From positions 1,487,733-1,551,732 of the forward strand of contig NZ_CP036528.1 in the NCBI RefSeq assembly GCF_004331915.1: a stretch of 64,000 nt of DNA, read 5' to 3'. This document shows, one piece after another, positions 1 through 8,503 of the stretch (the stretch's first letter is position 1; each line of letters begins with the position of its first letter). Both the position numbers and the translations under genes were made by a program. Source of the DNA: Ureibacillus thermophilus. Lineage in GTDB: Bacteria > Bacillota > Bacilli > Bacillales_A > Planococcaceae. The notes under the pieces are model-generated. The model did not search any database and was not told the DNA's origin. It saw nothing but the letters and a program-made list of their open reading frames with translations.

Positions 1-255
1 TTTATGCGAAGCGTAAAGTGGATGTCGAAAGTGTGTTCGGGAACATCAAGGGCAATTTGCGTTTCACTCGATTTCTGTTACGGGGGCTTCATAAAGTCCG
101 AACAGAATTCGGGATTGTGGCAATGGCCCACAACATACTGAAATGGGCCGCAAATTCCCAAACCAATTTCAAAAATAAGGAAACAGAGCGAATGGAAAAA
201 CTCATTGTTTTCTCCATTCGCTCTGTTTTTATGGACTTTTTAGACAAGCCACAGT
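1..255 (+). mobile_element. Right end of an IS1182-like insertion sequence (partial, runs off the left edge)
   Basis: The reading frame from base 3 encodes the conserved C-terminal tail of IS1182-family DDE transposases: a DVESVFGNIKGNLRF stretch, then RFLLRGLHKVRTE and AMAHNILKWAA. It is followed by a hairpin at 181-226 and the sequence GGACTTTTTAGACAAGCC, which resembles an IS terminal end. The border with host DNA is placed near 250-258, because MocR-like coding sequence resumes in frame from about 261. The transposase has no stop codon before this border, so its frame reads into the interrupted gene. The left end lies outside the window, so completeness and target duplication cannot be judged. 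Confidence 0.75.
181..230 (+). terminator. Hairpin at the end of the IS transposase
   Basis: The arm AAACAGAGCGAATGGAAAA (181-199) pairs with the complementary stretch at about 207-226, with a single-base bulge, and is followed by a short T run. It lies inside the IS near its right end and is probably the terminator of the element. Confidence 0.6.
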
Positions 256-764
256 GTCAATTTGGCACCTTTTCTAAAACGCTCATTCCATCTATTCGCA
301 TGAGTTATATGGTGCTGCCAAAATCGCTGGCAGCTGAATTCCGGCATTTTTATCAACATCAAAAGCCGACTGTTTCAAGAATCGACCAGCTGGTGGTAGC
401 TGAGTTTATGCATTCTGGCTATTATGCAAAGCATATTGAAAAAATGCGTACATTGTACCGCAAAAAAAGAAAAACATTATTGGAAGCATTGCAAACTTAT
501 TTGCCGGCTGAGTTTAATATTTTTGGTGATACCGCGGGGCTGCATGTTATTATTCAATTACCGGAGTGGCTTGAGGAAAAGCGGGCGGTTGAACTTGCAT
601 TGGAAATGGGGATTGCTATTGATCCGGTTTCAAAATGTTATCAAACCATTATCCCCCATAACTTAGTGATGATTGGATTTGGGGCCATCCCCATTGAACA
701 GATTCAACCAGTCATAAAAACTTTAGCCAAAGTTTGGCTACACTCAAGTTGTGAGCCCTTTTGA
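256..764 (+). pseudogene. C-terminal remnant of a MocR/GabR-type PLP-binding transcription regulator, cut by the IS
   Basis: From about base 261 the frame gives FGTFSKTLIPSIRMSYMVLP. This is the signature around the PLP-binding lysine (codon 276-278) of the aminotransferase-like domain of MocR-family regulators. The rest of the domain continues to the stop at 764. The N-terminal winged helix and the first half of the aminotransferase domain are missing, replaced by the IS tail. The product of the fused frame (18-764, 248 residues) would have no DNA-binding domain and is unlikely to regulate anything. Relatives include PdxR and GabR, which sense PLP or GABA, but the target of this one cannot be told. 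Confidence 0.8.
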
Positions 765-800
765 ATGCTAAATGGAAAATTTTCTATTAAAATAAAAATG

Positions 801-832
801 TTGTACATAAACTAATTTATTCCATGTATAGT
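801..832 (+). promoter_or_regulatory. Weak candidate promoter for the ymf operon
   Basis: TTGTAC at 801-806 and TATAGT at 827-832 lie about 100 bases upstream of the first ymf gene. The 20-base spacing is long for a sigma-A promoter, so only the -10 is convincing. Confidence 0.35.
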
Positions 833-933
833 AGTAATAGCGATTCTTCGTAGATTTTTGAATAATCTGATGGTCACTTGAGAAAATTATTTATGAGGAT
901 ATGCATAATATTGGAAAGTCAGGAGGAATTTTT

Positions 934-2196
934 TTGTTTGAAACGACGAAATTAGCGGAAGGTGTTTCGCTGCATATAAGAAAAACGACACAATTTAAAA
1001 CAGTGAATTTCTCTTTTAAATGGAGAACGCCATTAACGACAAAAGTTGCAGCAGAGCGGGCTGTGCTTTCCAATGTTCTTCAGCACAGCAATGCGAAATT
1101 TAAAAAGTCGGCAAAATTTCGCAGTTATTTAGACGATTTATATGGTACGATGCTGTATTTTGACGTGTCAAAACGTGGCGGAGAACATACGGTTATGTTA
1201 AATGTTGAAACGGTGAATGACCAATATTTATCCAATCAGCCTGTTTTAAACGATGTGATTGACTTATTGCAAACGGTCATTTTCCAGCCAAATTTGGAAA
1301 ACGGAAAATTTATTCCTTCGATTGTAGAAAGGGAGAAACAAATCATCATTCAACGCATTGAATCAGTGTTTGATGACAAAACTCGCTATGCCCAGCAGCG
1401 TTTAACGCAAATTTTGCGGCCGAACCACCCTGCATCCATTCCGGCAAGCGGCACGATTGAAACGGTGAAGGAAGTGACGCCTGAGTCCTTGACGGCGGCC
1501 TATCATTCCATGATTCATAACGATAAGATCGATATTTATGTTGCAGGGGATATCGATGTGGAAGAAATGAAGGAAAAAATGAAAAAGGCTTTTGCTTTTA
1601 AAGATCGTACTCCACAAAAGCCGATAATCAATGAACATTCAAAACCGGAACAGGAATATGCAAAAGAATATCAAGATATGAAGCAAGGGAAGCTGCATAT
1701 GGGCTTCAGCACACCAGTAAAATTTGGAGATCCAGACTTTCCAAAAATGCAAATTTTCAACGGTGTTTTTGGAGGATATGCCCATTCCAAATTATTTATG
1801 AATGTGCGTGAGCGAGAAAGTTTATGTTATTATGTTTCCAGCTCCTATTCCCCTCATTACGGCCTTCTTTATGTCGTATCAGGAATTGAGCCGAAAAACG
1901 AGAAAAAGGCCATAGAAATCATCTTTGAACAATTGGAAGAAATGAAAAAAGGCAATATTTCTGACCTGGAATTAAATCAAACAAGAGCCATGCTCATCAA
2001 CCAATTGCGGGAAGCGTTGGACTTGCCAAGAGGACAGATTGATATTTACGACCAGTATAAAGATTTAGACGAAGAATTTTCCGTGGAATTATGGAAGGAA
2101 CGTTGGAATAAAGTGACAAAGGAAGATCTAAAGCAAATGGCGTCACAACTGCAGCATGAAGCGACTTACTTCCTCTGCGGAAAGGAGGCAGAATAA
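934..2196 (+). CDS. ymfF: M16-family peptidase-like protein YmfF (catalytically inactive partner)
   Basis: The 420-residue product is a two-lobed insulinase (M16)-family protein matching YmfF of Bacillus in position and content. No HXXEH zinc motif is visible in the N-terminal lobe, so this is probably the non-catalytic half of a heterodimer with the next gene product. The TTG at 934 was chosen because AGGAGG at 921-926 lies seven bases upstream; the ATG at 901 has no ribosome binding site. The stop overlaps the start of ymfH by one base, so the pair is translationally coupled. Related M16 pairs process peptides in the cytoplasm. The substrate here is unknown. Confidence 0.87.
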   Translation: MFETTKLAEGVSLHIRKTTQFKTVNFSFKWRTPLTTKVAAERAVLSNVLQHSNAKFKKSAKFRSYLDDLYGTMLYFDVSKRGGEHTVMLNVETVNDQYLSNQPVLNDVIDLLQTVIFQPNLENGKFIPSIVEREKQIIIQRIESVFDDKTRYAQQRLTQILRPNHPASIPASGTIETVKEVTPESLTAAYHSMIHNDKIDIYVAGDIDVEEMKEKMKKAFAFKDRTPQKPIINEHSKPEQEYAKEYQDMKQGKLHMGFSTPVKFGDPDFPKMQIFNGVFGGYAHSKLFMNVRERESLCYYVSSSYSPHYGLLYVVSGIEPKNEKKAIEIIFEQLEEMKKGNISDLELNQTRAMLINQLREALDLPRGQIDIYDQYKDLDEEFSVELWKERWNKVTKEDLKQMASQLQHEATYFLCGKEAE

Positions 2197-3491
2197 TGGA
2201 AACTATTGAATTTCAACAGTTAGATGAAACTCTATATTATAAAAAGCTTGCCAATGGTCTTGAAGTCTATATTTTGCCGAAAAAAGGATTCTCGAAAACT
2301 TTCGTGACTTTTACGACAAAATATGGTTCCATTGACCGCACTTTTACGCCGATTGGTGAGGATGAGCCTATTACGGTTCCAGATGGCATCGCCCACTTCC
2401 TTGAACATAAAATGTTTGAAAAAGAGCAAGGCGACGTATTCCAAAAGTTCAGTGAAAGAGGAGCCTCCGCCAACGCTTTTACATCCTTTACAAGAACTGC
2501 TTATTTATTCTCTGCAACCGATCATATTTTTGAAAATACGGAAACGCTCCTGGATTTTGTGCAGGAACCGTATTTTACCGAAAAGACAGTAGAAAAAGAA
2601 AAGGGAATCATCGGTCAAGAGATTACGATGTATGACGACCAGCCGGATTGGCGCCTTTATTTTGGAACAATAGAAAATATGTATCACAACCATCCGGTAA
2701 AAATCGATATCGCTGGAACGATTGAATCGATTGACCAAATTACCGCTGAAAATTTATACACATGCTACAATACGTTCTATCATCCTTCCAATATGCTTTT
2801 ATTTATCGTTGGCAATGTGGACCCGATTGAGATGATGAACTTTATTGAAGAAAATCAGAACAAAAAATCTTTCAAAGAAGCGCCTGAAATCAAACGGTAC
2901 TTTGACGAAGAGCCGCTCGAGGTTGCAATCAAAGAACGGGAAATCCAAATGGATGTCCAACAGCCAAAAGTATATGTAGGATTGAAAGCGAAAGAAACGA
3001 ATTTAAGCGGCGAAGACATGCTCAAAAATGAACTTGCCATCCAAATCGGTTTAGAATCTTTATTCGGCAGAGCTTCTGAATTCTACACAGATGTATATGA
3101 AAACGGGCTCATTGACGAATCCTTTGCCTATGATTTCACGCTGGAGAAAGGTTTTGGTTTCGCCCTTATCGGTTCAGATACTCAAGACCCTGATGCCCTT
3201 GTTAAAAAAATTCTGCATGTTGTCAACAACGCAGAGGAGATTTTTGATGCAGATTCCATTGAGCGCATAAAGCGTAAAAAGATTGGATTTTTCTTAAGAG
3301 CGCTGAATTCTTTAGAATATATTGCGAATCAATTTACAAGATATAAATTTAATGATATGAATTTATTTGATGTAGTTCCGGTGGTTGAAAAAATCACATT
3401 GGAAGACGTAAAAGAAGCGTTCAAATCTATTCAAGGGGAATCTCAGCAAACGATTTTTAAAATTTTGCCGATAAGTAGGAATCAACAATGA
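2196..3491 (+). CDS. ymfH: Zinc M16 peptidase YmfH
   Basis: The 431-residue protein carries HFLEH at residues 67-71, the inverted zinc motif HXXEH of insulinase/processing peptidases, and an acidic stretch (EKEKGIIGQE, about 133-142) that should supply the third zinc ligand. Together with YmfF this makes an active/inactive M16 pair. Start ATG at 2196 overlaps the ymfF stop (TAATG), and the stop overlaps the next gene (ATGA). Acts in the cytoplasm, no signal peptide seen. Annotation of the family is firm. The natural substrate is not known from sequence. Confidence 0.9.
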   Translation: METIEFQQLDETLYYKKLANGLEVYILPKKGFSKTFVTFTTKYGSIDRTFTPIGEDEPITVPDGIAHFLEHKMFEKEQGDVFQKFSERGASANAFTSFTRTAYLFSATDHIFENTETLLDFVQEPYFTEKTVEKEKGIIGQEITMYDDQPDWRLYFGTIENMYHNHPVKIDIAGTIESIDQITAENLYTCYNTFYHPSNMLLFIVGNVDPIEMMNFIEENQNKKSFKEAPEIKRYFDEEPLEVAIKEREIQMDVQQPKVYVGLKAKETNLSGEDMLKNELAIQIGLESLFGRASEFYTDVYENGLIDESFAYDFTLEKGFGFALIGSDTQDPDALVKKILHVVNNAEEIFDADSIERIKRKKIGFFLRALNSLEYIANQFTRYKFNDMNLFDVVPVVEKITLEDVKEAFKSIQGESQQTIFKILPISRNQQ

Positions 3492-4216
3492 AAAAATTTG
3501 CACTAGTGGTCGGAGCATCCGGTGCAATTGGCAGTGCGATTGTAAAGCGTCTAGCTGAAGATGGCTGGTCGCTTTATTTGCATTATTTTAAAGGTCGAAA
3601 AAAAATCGACCAGTTAATGGAGGAGTTGACGGCCCTTTATCCCCAATCGGAGTTTATTCCTGTTCAAGCGGATTTTTCCGTCGATGGCGGGGCAGAGCAA
3701 TTGGCAAATCAAATTTTTTCTGTACAGGCAGTGATTTTTGCTGGCGGAACAGCCTATTATGGCTTGCTTGAAGATACGCCAACTTTTGTGATGGATCGAC
3801 TTTGGAAGGAGCATGTCCAAAATCCGATTCGCCTTGTTGCGCTATTATCCAAAAAACTTCGCCAACACAACATTAGTTATATACTGTTTATCGGCTCCAT
3901 TTGGGGAGAAGCAGGAGCTGCCTATGAAACGGTTTATGCTACTGTAAAAGGCGCCCAGCACGCTTTCGTAAAAGCCTATGCAAAAGAAGCTGCACACCAG
4001 CGAATCTTAGTTAATGCCATTGCACCAGGATTCATTAATACGGATATGAATCGACATTTATGGGAAGATGAAAAACAGGCAATCTATGAGGAAATTCCGC
4101 TTCATCGTCCTGGAGAGCCGGAAGAAGTAGCAAATTTCGTCTCCTTTTACATTAGTGGCCAAGCAGACTATGTTACTGGACAAATTATTCGTTTAAATGG
4201 CGGTTGGTACATATAA
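3488..4216 (+). CDS. ymfI: Short-chain dehydrogenase/reductase YmfI
   Basis: This 242-residue SDR has the Rossmann glycine motif GASGAIG at residues 9-15, and a catalytic triad of S137, Y150 and K154 (Y-A-T-V-K). The sequence N-A-I-A-P-G-F-I-N-T follows. It belongs to the 3-oxoacyl-ACP-reductase-like branch, but its substrate cannot be assigned. It overlaps ymfH by four bases (ATGA), so it is part of the ymfFHI operon. The order matches Bacillus. Confidence 0.88.
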   Translation: MKKFALVVGASGAIGSAIVKRLAEDGWSLYLHYFKGRKKIDQLMEELTALYPQSEFIPVQADFSVDGGAEQLANQIFSVQAVIFAGGTAYYGLLEDTPTFVMDRLWKEHVQNPIRLVALLSKKLRQHNISYILFIGSIWGEAGAAYETVYATVKGAQHAFVKAYAKEAAHQRILVNAIAPGFINTDMNRHLWEDEKQAIYEEIPLHRPGEPEEVANFVSFYISGQADYVTGQIIRLNGGWYI

Positions 4217-4263
4217 AACCCGTTGCTTGTCCATACTAATGATGAAAAGGAGGAGAGCAAAAT

Positions 4264-4521
4264 ATGGAACTATTGCAAAACTGGGAAAAATGGAAATCAT
4301 TCTTAGGACAACAAGTAGAAAATGCGAAAAACATGGGTTTATCGAACAACACCATTGAAAAAACAGCTGTTCAAATTGGCGAATATTTAGCAAAAAATGT
4401 GGACCCTAAAAACGAACAAGAGAGAGTGCTTGCTGACTTATGGTCAGTAGCTGATGAAAATGAAAAACAAGCCATTGCCAGCTGTGTGATGAAATTAGTC
4501 CAAGATAAAAAGGTGAACTAA
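4264..4521 (+). CDS. ymfJ: DUF3243 small protein YmfJ
   Basis: An 85-residue, probably all-helical cytoplasmic protein of the DUF3243 family, placed between ymfI and the DUF3388 gene as in Bacillus. The ribosome binding site AAAGGAGGAG (about 4247-4256) lies close to the ATG at 4264. The N-terminal LLQNWEKWKSFLGQ and the central NVDPKNEQERVLADLWSVAD are typical of the family. No enzymatic motif is visible and the function is not known. A terminator-like hairpin follows, so the operon probably ends or is attenuated here. Confidence 0.85.
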   Translation: MELLQNWEKWKSFLGQQVENAKNMGLSNNTIEKTAVQIGEYLAKNVDPKNEQERVLADLWSVADENEKQAIASCVMKLVQDKKVN

Positions 4522-4530
4522 TTTTATTGT

Positions 4531-4566
4531 AAAAAGAAAAAGGGGGAATTTCCTCCTTTTTCTTCA
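4531..4566 (+). terminator. Terminator after ymfJ
   Basis: AAAAAGAAAAAGGGGGA pairs with TCCTCCTTTTTCTT across a short loop, with T-rich sequence on the 3' arm. Slightly imperfect stem. Confidence 0.65.
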
Positions 4567-4652
4567 TTCTTCAAATTGAATATTTGAATTTTTCAATGTA
4601 AAATAGAGCATGATTTTGTCCCAATTTGGCGCAATTTAGTCCTATTGCAAAC

Positions 4653-4681
4653 TTTTCAATACATACAAAATCCGCTATGAT
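4653..4681 (+). promoter_or_regulatory. Candidate promoter of the DUF3388 gene
   Basis: TTTTCA (4653-4658) and TATGAT (4676-4681) are separated by 17 bases, just upstream of the DUF3388 gene and downstream of the ymfJ terminator. The -35 is weak. Confidence 0.4.
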
Positions 4682-4732
4682 GAAACTCAAAGGGAAATTT
4701 TTTCGTTTCTAAATATAAGGGGACGGTTGGGT

Positions 4733-5512
4733 ATGGGTGAATGGTACTTTGAATATGAAATTCAAGTAAATCGTCCAGGTTTATTAGGTGATATTGCCTC
4801 ATTGCTAGGCATGCTGAAAGTCAATATTGTTACCATTAATGGTGTTGACGAAGGACGTCGAGGTTTGTTGTTAAAAGCCGAAAATGATGAATCTATTAAA
4901 CGGTTTCAGTCAATCGTCAATACGATTGATGATATACGTGTAACAAAATTTCGCGAGCCAAAAGTCCGGGATCGTTTAGCAGTTCGTCATGGCCAATATA
5001 TAGAGAGGGATGCAGATGAAAAAAATACGTTTCGCTTTGTGCGGGATGAACTTGGAATCTTAGTGGACTTTATGGCTGAACTATTCAAAACCGATGGACA
5101 TAAGTTAATCGGCATTCGCGGCATGCCTCGGGTTGGAAAAACAGAATCCATCGTCGCAGCAAGTGTCTGCGCAAATAAAAAATGGATTTTTTTATCTTCT
5201 ACAATGATTAAACAAACTGTTCGGAAACAACTCATAGGGGATGAATTTAATACAAATAATATATTTATCCTCGATGGTGTTGTGACGAGAATGACGTCGG
5301 ATGAACAGCATTTGCGGCTGGTTCGTGAAGTAATGAAAATGCCTAGCGTGAAAGTAATCGAACACCCTGACATCTTTGTTCAACAATCTGAATATTCTAT
5401 TGAAGATTTTGATTATATTATTGAATTGCGTCATCATCCAGATGAAGAAATCGGGTATGATGCAATTGGCAAAAATGACACTTTTGCGAATGATGATTTT
5501 TTTACTTTTTAA
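4733..5512 (+). CDS. ymfK: DUF3388 protein YmfK: ACT-like domain plus P-loop
   Basis: A 259-residue protein in two parts. Residues about 4-75 look like an ACT domain (NRPGLLGDIASLLGML), the small-ligand sensor fold. Residues 130-137 (GMPRVGKT) form a Walker A P-loop in a domain that should bind a nucleotide. The ATG at 4733 sits eight bases from the AAGGGGAC ribosome site. A TTG six bases earlier is too close to it. Located just upstream of rodZ, as in Bacillus. The combination suggests a ligand-regulated nucleotide-binding protein. Its role is uncharacterised as far as I know. Confidence 0.83.
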   Translation: MGEWYFEYEIQVNRPGLLGDIASLLGMLKVNIVTINGVDEGRRGLLLKAENDESIKRFQSIVNTIDDIRVTKFREPKVRDRLAVRHGQYIERDADEKNTFRFVRDELGILVDFMAELFKTDGHKLIGIRGMPRVGKTESIVAASVCANKKWIFLSSTMIKQTVRKQLIGDEFNTNNIFILDGVVTRMTSDEQHLRLVREVMKMPSVKVIEHPDIFVQQSEYSIEDFDYIIELRHHPDEEIGYDAIGKNDTFANDDFFTF

Positions 5513-5539
5513 TAATATTAGATAAAGTAGGTGTTATGG

Positions 5540-6424
5540 TTGACAGAACTTGGTACCCGCCTAAAGGAAGCGAGATTATCTAAAGGCTATAGTTTAGATG
5601 ATTTGCAAGAGATTACAAAGATTCAAAAGAGGTACTTAGTTGGCATTGAAGAAGGAAATTATTCAATGATGCCTGGTACCTTTTATGTTCGTGCGTTTAT
5701 TAAGCAATATGCGGAAGCAGTCGGATTAGATCCAGATGAAATTTTCGAACAATATAAACATGAAATTCCTAGTCAGCAAACAGAGGAAGTGGCTCAATCA
5801 TTCTCCCAAAGCCCAACTCGGAAAAGATTAAAAACTACCTCTACCAATAAATTAATGGAATCTTTGCCAAAATACGTCGTAATTCTGTTTATCATCATTA
5901 TTATTGGTGTGCTTTGGTTTTTCTTCTCCCACAGACCATCTTCTGAAGACGAATCGGTAACGGAAAACGGAGATTCGTTTGAATATGAAGAAACGCAGTT
6001 GCAAACACCACCTGTAAAAGATAATGAAGAAAATGAAGAAACAGAAGAAGAGCCAGCTGCTAATGAAGAAGAGGAGAATGAGGAAGAAGAAGAAACGGGA
6101 CAAGTGATTTCTGCTGGCGAAGTACAACCGGATGGAGTTACAACCATTTATAATTTATCAGGTACAGATAAAATGCACATCCGTGTGGAAGTATTAGGTG
6201 ATACATGGGTAAGTATCCGTGATGCCAATGGTAATGAACAAGTGCAACCGGGTATTTATAAGCAAGGCGATGTGGTTGAGCACGATTCGACAGCAAACGG
6301 TTATGCCCGTATTCGACTTGGTTTCTCCAACAATGCAAAAGTATTTGTGAACGACGAAGAAATTAAATACGTTCAAAACGTCACTACACAAAACATCATT
6401 ATCCAATTAAGCGAGGAACAGTAG
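5540..6424 (+). CDS. rodZ: RodZ-like cytoskeletal/cell-shape protein (YmfM)
   Basis: 294 residues with the RodZ architecture. An N-terminal Xre-type helix-turn-helix (about 2-70, TELGTRLKEARLSKGYSLDD) is followed by one membrane segment (about 112-130). A highly acidic Glu-rich linker (about 145-185) and a C-terminal DUF4115-like beta domain (about 205-294) complete it. RodZ links MreB filaments to the elongation machinery in the membrane. TTG at 5540 was preferred because AGGTG at 5529-5533 lies six bases upstream; a GTG at 5531 overlaps that site. It precedes pgsA, as in Bacillus, with a terminator between them. Confidence 0.85.
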   Translation: MTELGTRLKEARLSKGYSLDDLQEITKIQKRYLVGIEEGNYSMMPGTFYVRAFIKQYAEAVGLDPDEIFEQYKHEIPSQQTEEVAQSFSQSPTRKRLKTTSTNKLMESLPKYVVILFIIIIIGVLWFFFSHRPSSEDESVTENGDSFEYEETQLQTPPVKDNEENEETEEEPAANEEEENEEEEETGQVISAGEVQPDGVTTIYNLSGTDKMHIRVEVLGDTWVSIRDANGNEQVQPGIYKQGDVVEHDSTANGYARIRLGFSNNAKVFVNDEEIKYVQNVTTQNIIIQLSEEQ

Positions 6425-6452
6425 TCATCTGAATAAGATGACTATTTTCTTT
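6423..6452 (+). terminator. Terminator after rodZ
   Basis: AGTCATCT (6423-6430), loop GAATA, AGATGACT (6436-6443), then a T-rich run. The 5' arm overlaps the rodZ stop codon. Confidence 0.75.
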
Positions 6453-6520
6453 CGCATAAAAGTTGTATAGTAAATAATGGATGTACCAATATTTTCTTTC
6501 TCGAAAGGTTGTAGAGATCA

Positions 6521-7099
6521 ATGAATTTACCAAATAAAATTACGGTTTCCCGGATTCTCTTGATACCGATTTTTGTCATTATTTTGATGTTTGACTTTAA
6601 CTGGGGAACGATGGAATTGTTTGGAGCGGAGATGCCAGTCCACCATTTTGTCGGTGCGTTAATTTTTATCGTTGCATCATGCACCGATTGGATTGACGGA
6701 CATTTCGCCCGAAAATATAATCTTGTCACAAACTTAGGAAAATTTTTAGACCCGTTGGCAGATAAATTGCTCGTCACTTCTGCTTTCATTCTTCTAGTGG
6801 AAATGGGCTTTGTTCCTGCATGGGTCGTGATTGTCATTTTAAGCCGCGAATTTGCTGTGACGGGCTTAAGGTCCATTTTGGCGGGAGAAGGAAAAATTGT
6901 CGCAGCCAGCAAATTAGGAAAAATCAAAACATGGACGCAAATTGTAGCCATTGTAGCATTGCTTTTGCACAATACGATTTTTACAATGGCAGGCATACCA
7001 TTTGACGATATTATGCTTTATGTAGCATTGTTCTTTACAATTTGGTCCGGCTGGGATTATTTCTATTTAAACCGCCATGTGTTTGTCAATTCCAAATAA
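6521..7099 (+). CDS. pgsA: CDP-diacylglycerol--glycerol-3-phosphate phosphatidyltransferase
   Basis: 192-residue integral membrane enzyme of the CDP-alcohol phosphotransferase family. The signature D-x2-D-G-x2-A-R-x8-G-x3-D-x3-D is complete: D56, D59, G60, A63, R64, G73, D77, D81. It makes phosphatidylglycerophosphate, the committed step to phosphatidylglycerol and cardiolipin. Several hydrophobic segments flank the motif. It overlaps no neighbour and is followed 13 bases later by cinA, so the two are probably co-transcribed. Confidence 0.93.
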   Translation: MNLPNKITVSRILLIPIFVIILMFDFNWGTMELFGAEMPVHHFVGALIFIVASCTDWIDGHFARKYNLVTNLGKFLDPLADKLLVTSAFILLVEMGFVPAWVVIVILSREFAVTGLRSILAGEGKIVAASKLGKIKTWTQIVAIVALLLHNTIFTMAGIPFDDIMLYVALFFTIWSGWDYFYLNRHVFVNSK

Positions 7100-7112
7100 G
7101 CGAGGGAAAAAG

Positions 7113-8366
7113 ATGAATGCCGAAATTATTGCTGTGGGTTCCGAACTGCTGTTAGGCCAAATTGCGAATACGAATGCCACATTTATTTCCAGCCAATTAT
7201 CTGAAATAGGCATTAATGTCTACTTTCATTCGGTCATTGGCGACAATGGGGGAAGGCTGAAAAAAGCCATTGAAATTGCAGAATCCCGCGCAGATTTAAT
7301 CATTTTTTCCGGGGGATTAGGCCCAACGAAGGACGATTTAACAAAAGAAACGCTTGCTGAACATTTAAAAGTTCCCCTTGTATATGATGAAAAGGCGTTG
7401 GAAACCATTGAACGCTTTTTTCAAAATCAAGGAAGAACAATGACAGAAAATAATCGAAAACAGGCGCTGGTGCTTGAAGGAAGCGACGTTTTGCCAAACC
7501 ACCATGGTCTAGCTCCGGGCATGATGCTCCAAAAAGGTGGAAGAACTTACATCTTATTGCCGGGTCCGCCAAAAGAATTGGAGCCGATGTTTCAGTTTGA
7601 AGCAAAACCGCGCCTAGTCTCCCTCATCAGCCAAGGCGGAGTCATCCTTTCCCATGTTCTGCGTTTTTATGGCATAGGAGAGGCGGAGTTGGAAACGAAA
7701 ATTCAGCATATTTTAGATGCTCAAACAAATCCGACCATTGCTCCTCTAGCTTCGGATGGGGAAGTGATGCTGCGCATTACAGCAAAAGCCAATTCAAAAG
7801 ATGAAGCTTGGCAGTTCATTCATGAAAAGAAACAAGAGATTCTAGCCATTGTTGGAAAATACAATTATGGTGTAGATGATGATACGCTTGCTTCTAAGAC
7901 GGTTGAAATGCTGCTTTATCACAAACTCACCATTTCAGCGGCGGAAAGTTTAACGGCGGGGCTGTTTCTTTCGGAACTTGCAGAAATCCCTGGCGTTAGC
8001 GGTGCCCTTGTCGGCGGAATGGTTACTTATACAAAAGAAGCAAAAATGAACCAGCTGGGCGTGCCTAATGAAATTCTTGACCAGCATGGCATTGTTAGCA
8101 GCGAATGTGCTGAACATATGGCAAAATGCGTTCGGGAAAAGTTTGGAACGGATATTGGCATTGGGCTGACAGGTGCTGCTGGCCCAGACCCCCATGATGG
8201 GCAGCCCGCTGGAACAATTTGGATCGGCATTGCAATCGGCGATGATGTAGTGACAAGAAAACTGCAATTGTCCGGTTTTCGAAATACCAACCGTTTGCGC
8301 ACAGTGAAATATACGTTGAGCTATTTAATCCGATTGCTTGAAGAAAAAGGGTATAAAAAGGTGTGA
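7113..8366 (+). CDS. cinA: CinA: competence/damage-inducible protein, NMN amidohydrolase
   Basis: 417 residues in two domains. The N-terminal half is a MoCF-like (molybdopterin-binding) fold (SGGLGPTKDD, LPGPPKELEPM). The C-terminal half is PncC-like (AESLTAG, GLTGAAGPDPHDGQPAG) and is known in relatives to deamidate nicotinamide mononucleotide. Start ATG at 7113 follows GAGGG with good spacing; an earlier in-frame ATG at 7077 lies inside pgsA. It stands directly upstream of recA, the arrangement seen in many Gram-positives where cinA and recA are co-induced in competence. Here a strong terminator and a separate recA promoter lie between them. Confidence 0.92.
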   Translation: MNAEIIAVGSELLLGQIANTNATFISSQLSEIGINVYFHSVIGDNGGRLKKAIEIAESRADLIIFSGGLGPTKDDLTKETLAEHLKVPLVYDEKALETIERFFQNQGRTMTENNRKQALVLEGSDVLPNHHGLAPGMMLQKGGRTYILLPGPPKELEPMFQFEAKPRLVSLISQGGVILSHVLRFYGIGEAELETKIQHILDAQTNPTIAPLASDGEVMLRITAKANSKDEAWQFIHEKKQEILAIVGKYNYGVDDDTLASKTVEMLLYHKLTISAAESLTAGLFLSELAEIPGVSGALVGGMVTYTKEAKMNQLGVPNEILDQHGIVSSECAEHMAKCVREKFGTDIGIGLTGAAGPDPHDGQPAGTIWIGIAIGDDVVTRKLQLSGFRNTNRLRTVKYTLSYLIRLLEEKGYKKV

Positions 8367-8409
8367 AAAATAAAATTTGAGCCTAAAATTGGGCTCAAAT
8401 TTTATTTTT
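8366..8409 (+). terminator. Terminator between cinA and recA
   Basis: AAATAAAATTTGAGCC (8368-8383) pairs perfectly with GGCTCAAATTTTATTT (8392-8407), and the 3' end is T-rich. Confidence 0.85.
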
Positions 8410-8410
8410 G

Positions 8411-8424
8411 CGAAAATACGTTCG
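8411..8424 (+). promoter_or_regulatory. LexA box upstream of recA
   Basis: CGAAAATACGTTCG matches the Gram-positive LexA consensus CGAACnnnnGTTCG except for one base in the left half. It lies nine bases upstream of the recA -35, so recA should belong to the SOS regulon. Confidence 0.8.
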
Positions 8425-8432
8425 CTTTTTTA

Positions 8433-8461
8433 TTGATTATTTCTCAAAAAAGAAGTATAGT
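8433..8461 (+). promoter_or_regulatory. recA promoter
   Basis: TTGATT (8433-8438), 17-base spacer, TATAGT (8456-8461): a good sigma-A promoter, 43 bases upstream of the recA start. Confidence 0.75.
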
Positions 8462-8503
8462 AGAAACAGAACAATACAGATTCGTTTTTAAGGAGGAAAT
8501 AGT

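Noticed and set aside
5794-6147. 117-codon frame opposite rodZ
   Set aside because: It mirrors the Glu-rich linker of RodZ as Ser/Phe-rich sequence, has no ribosome site and lies wholly inside a well-supported gene.
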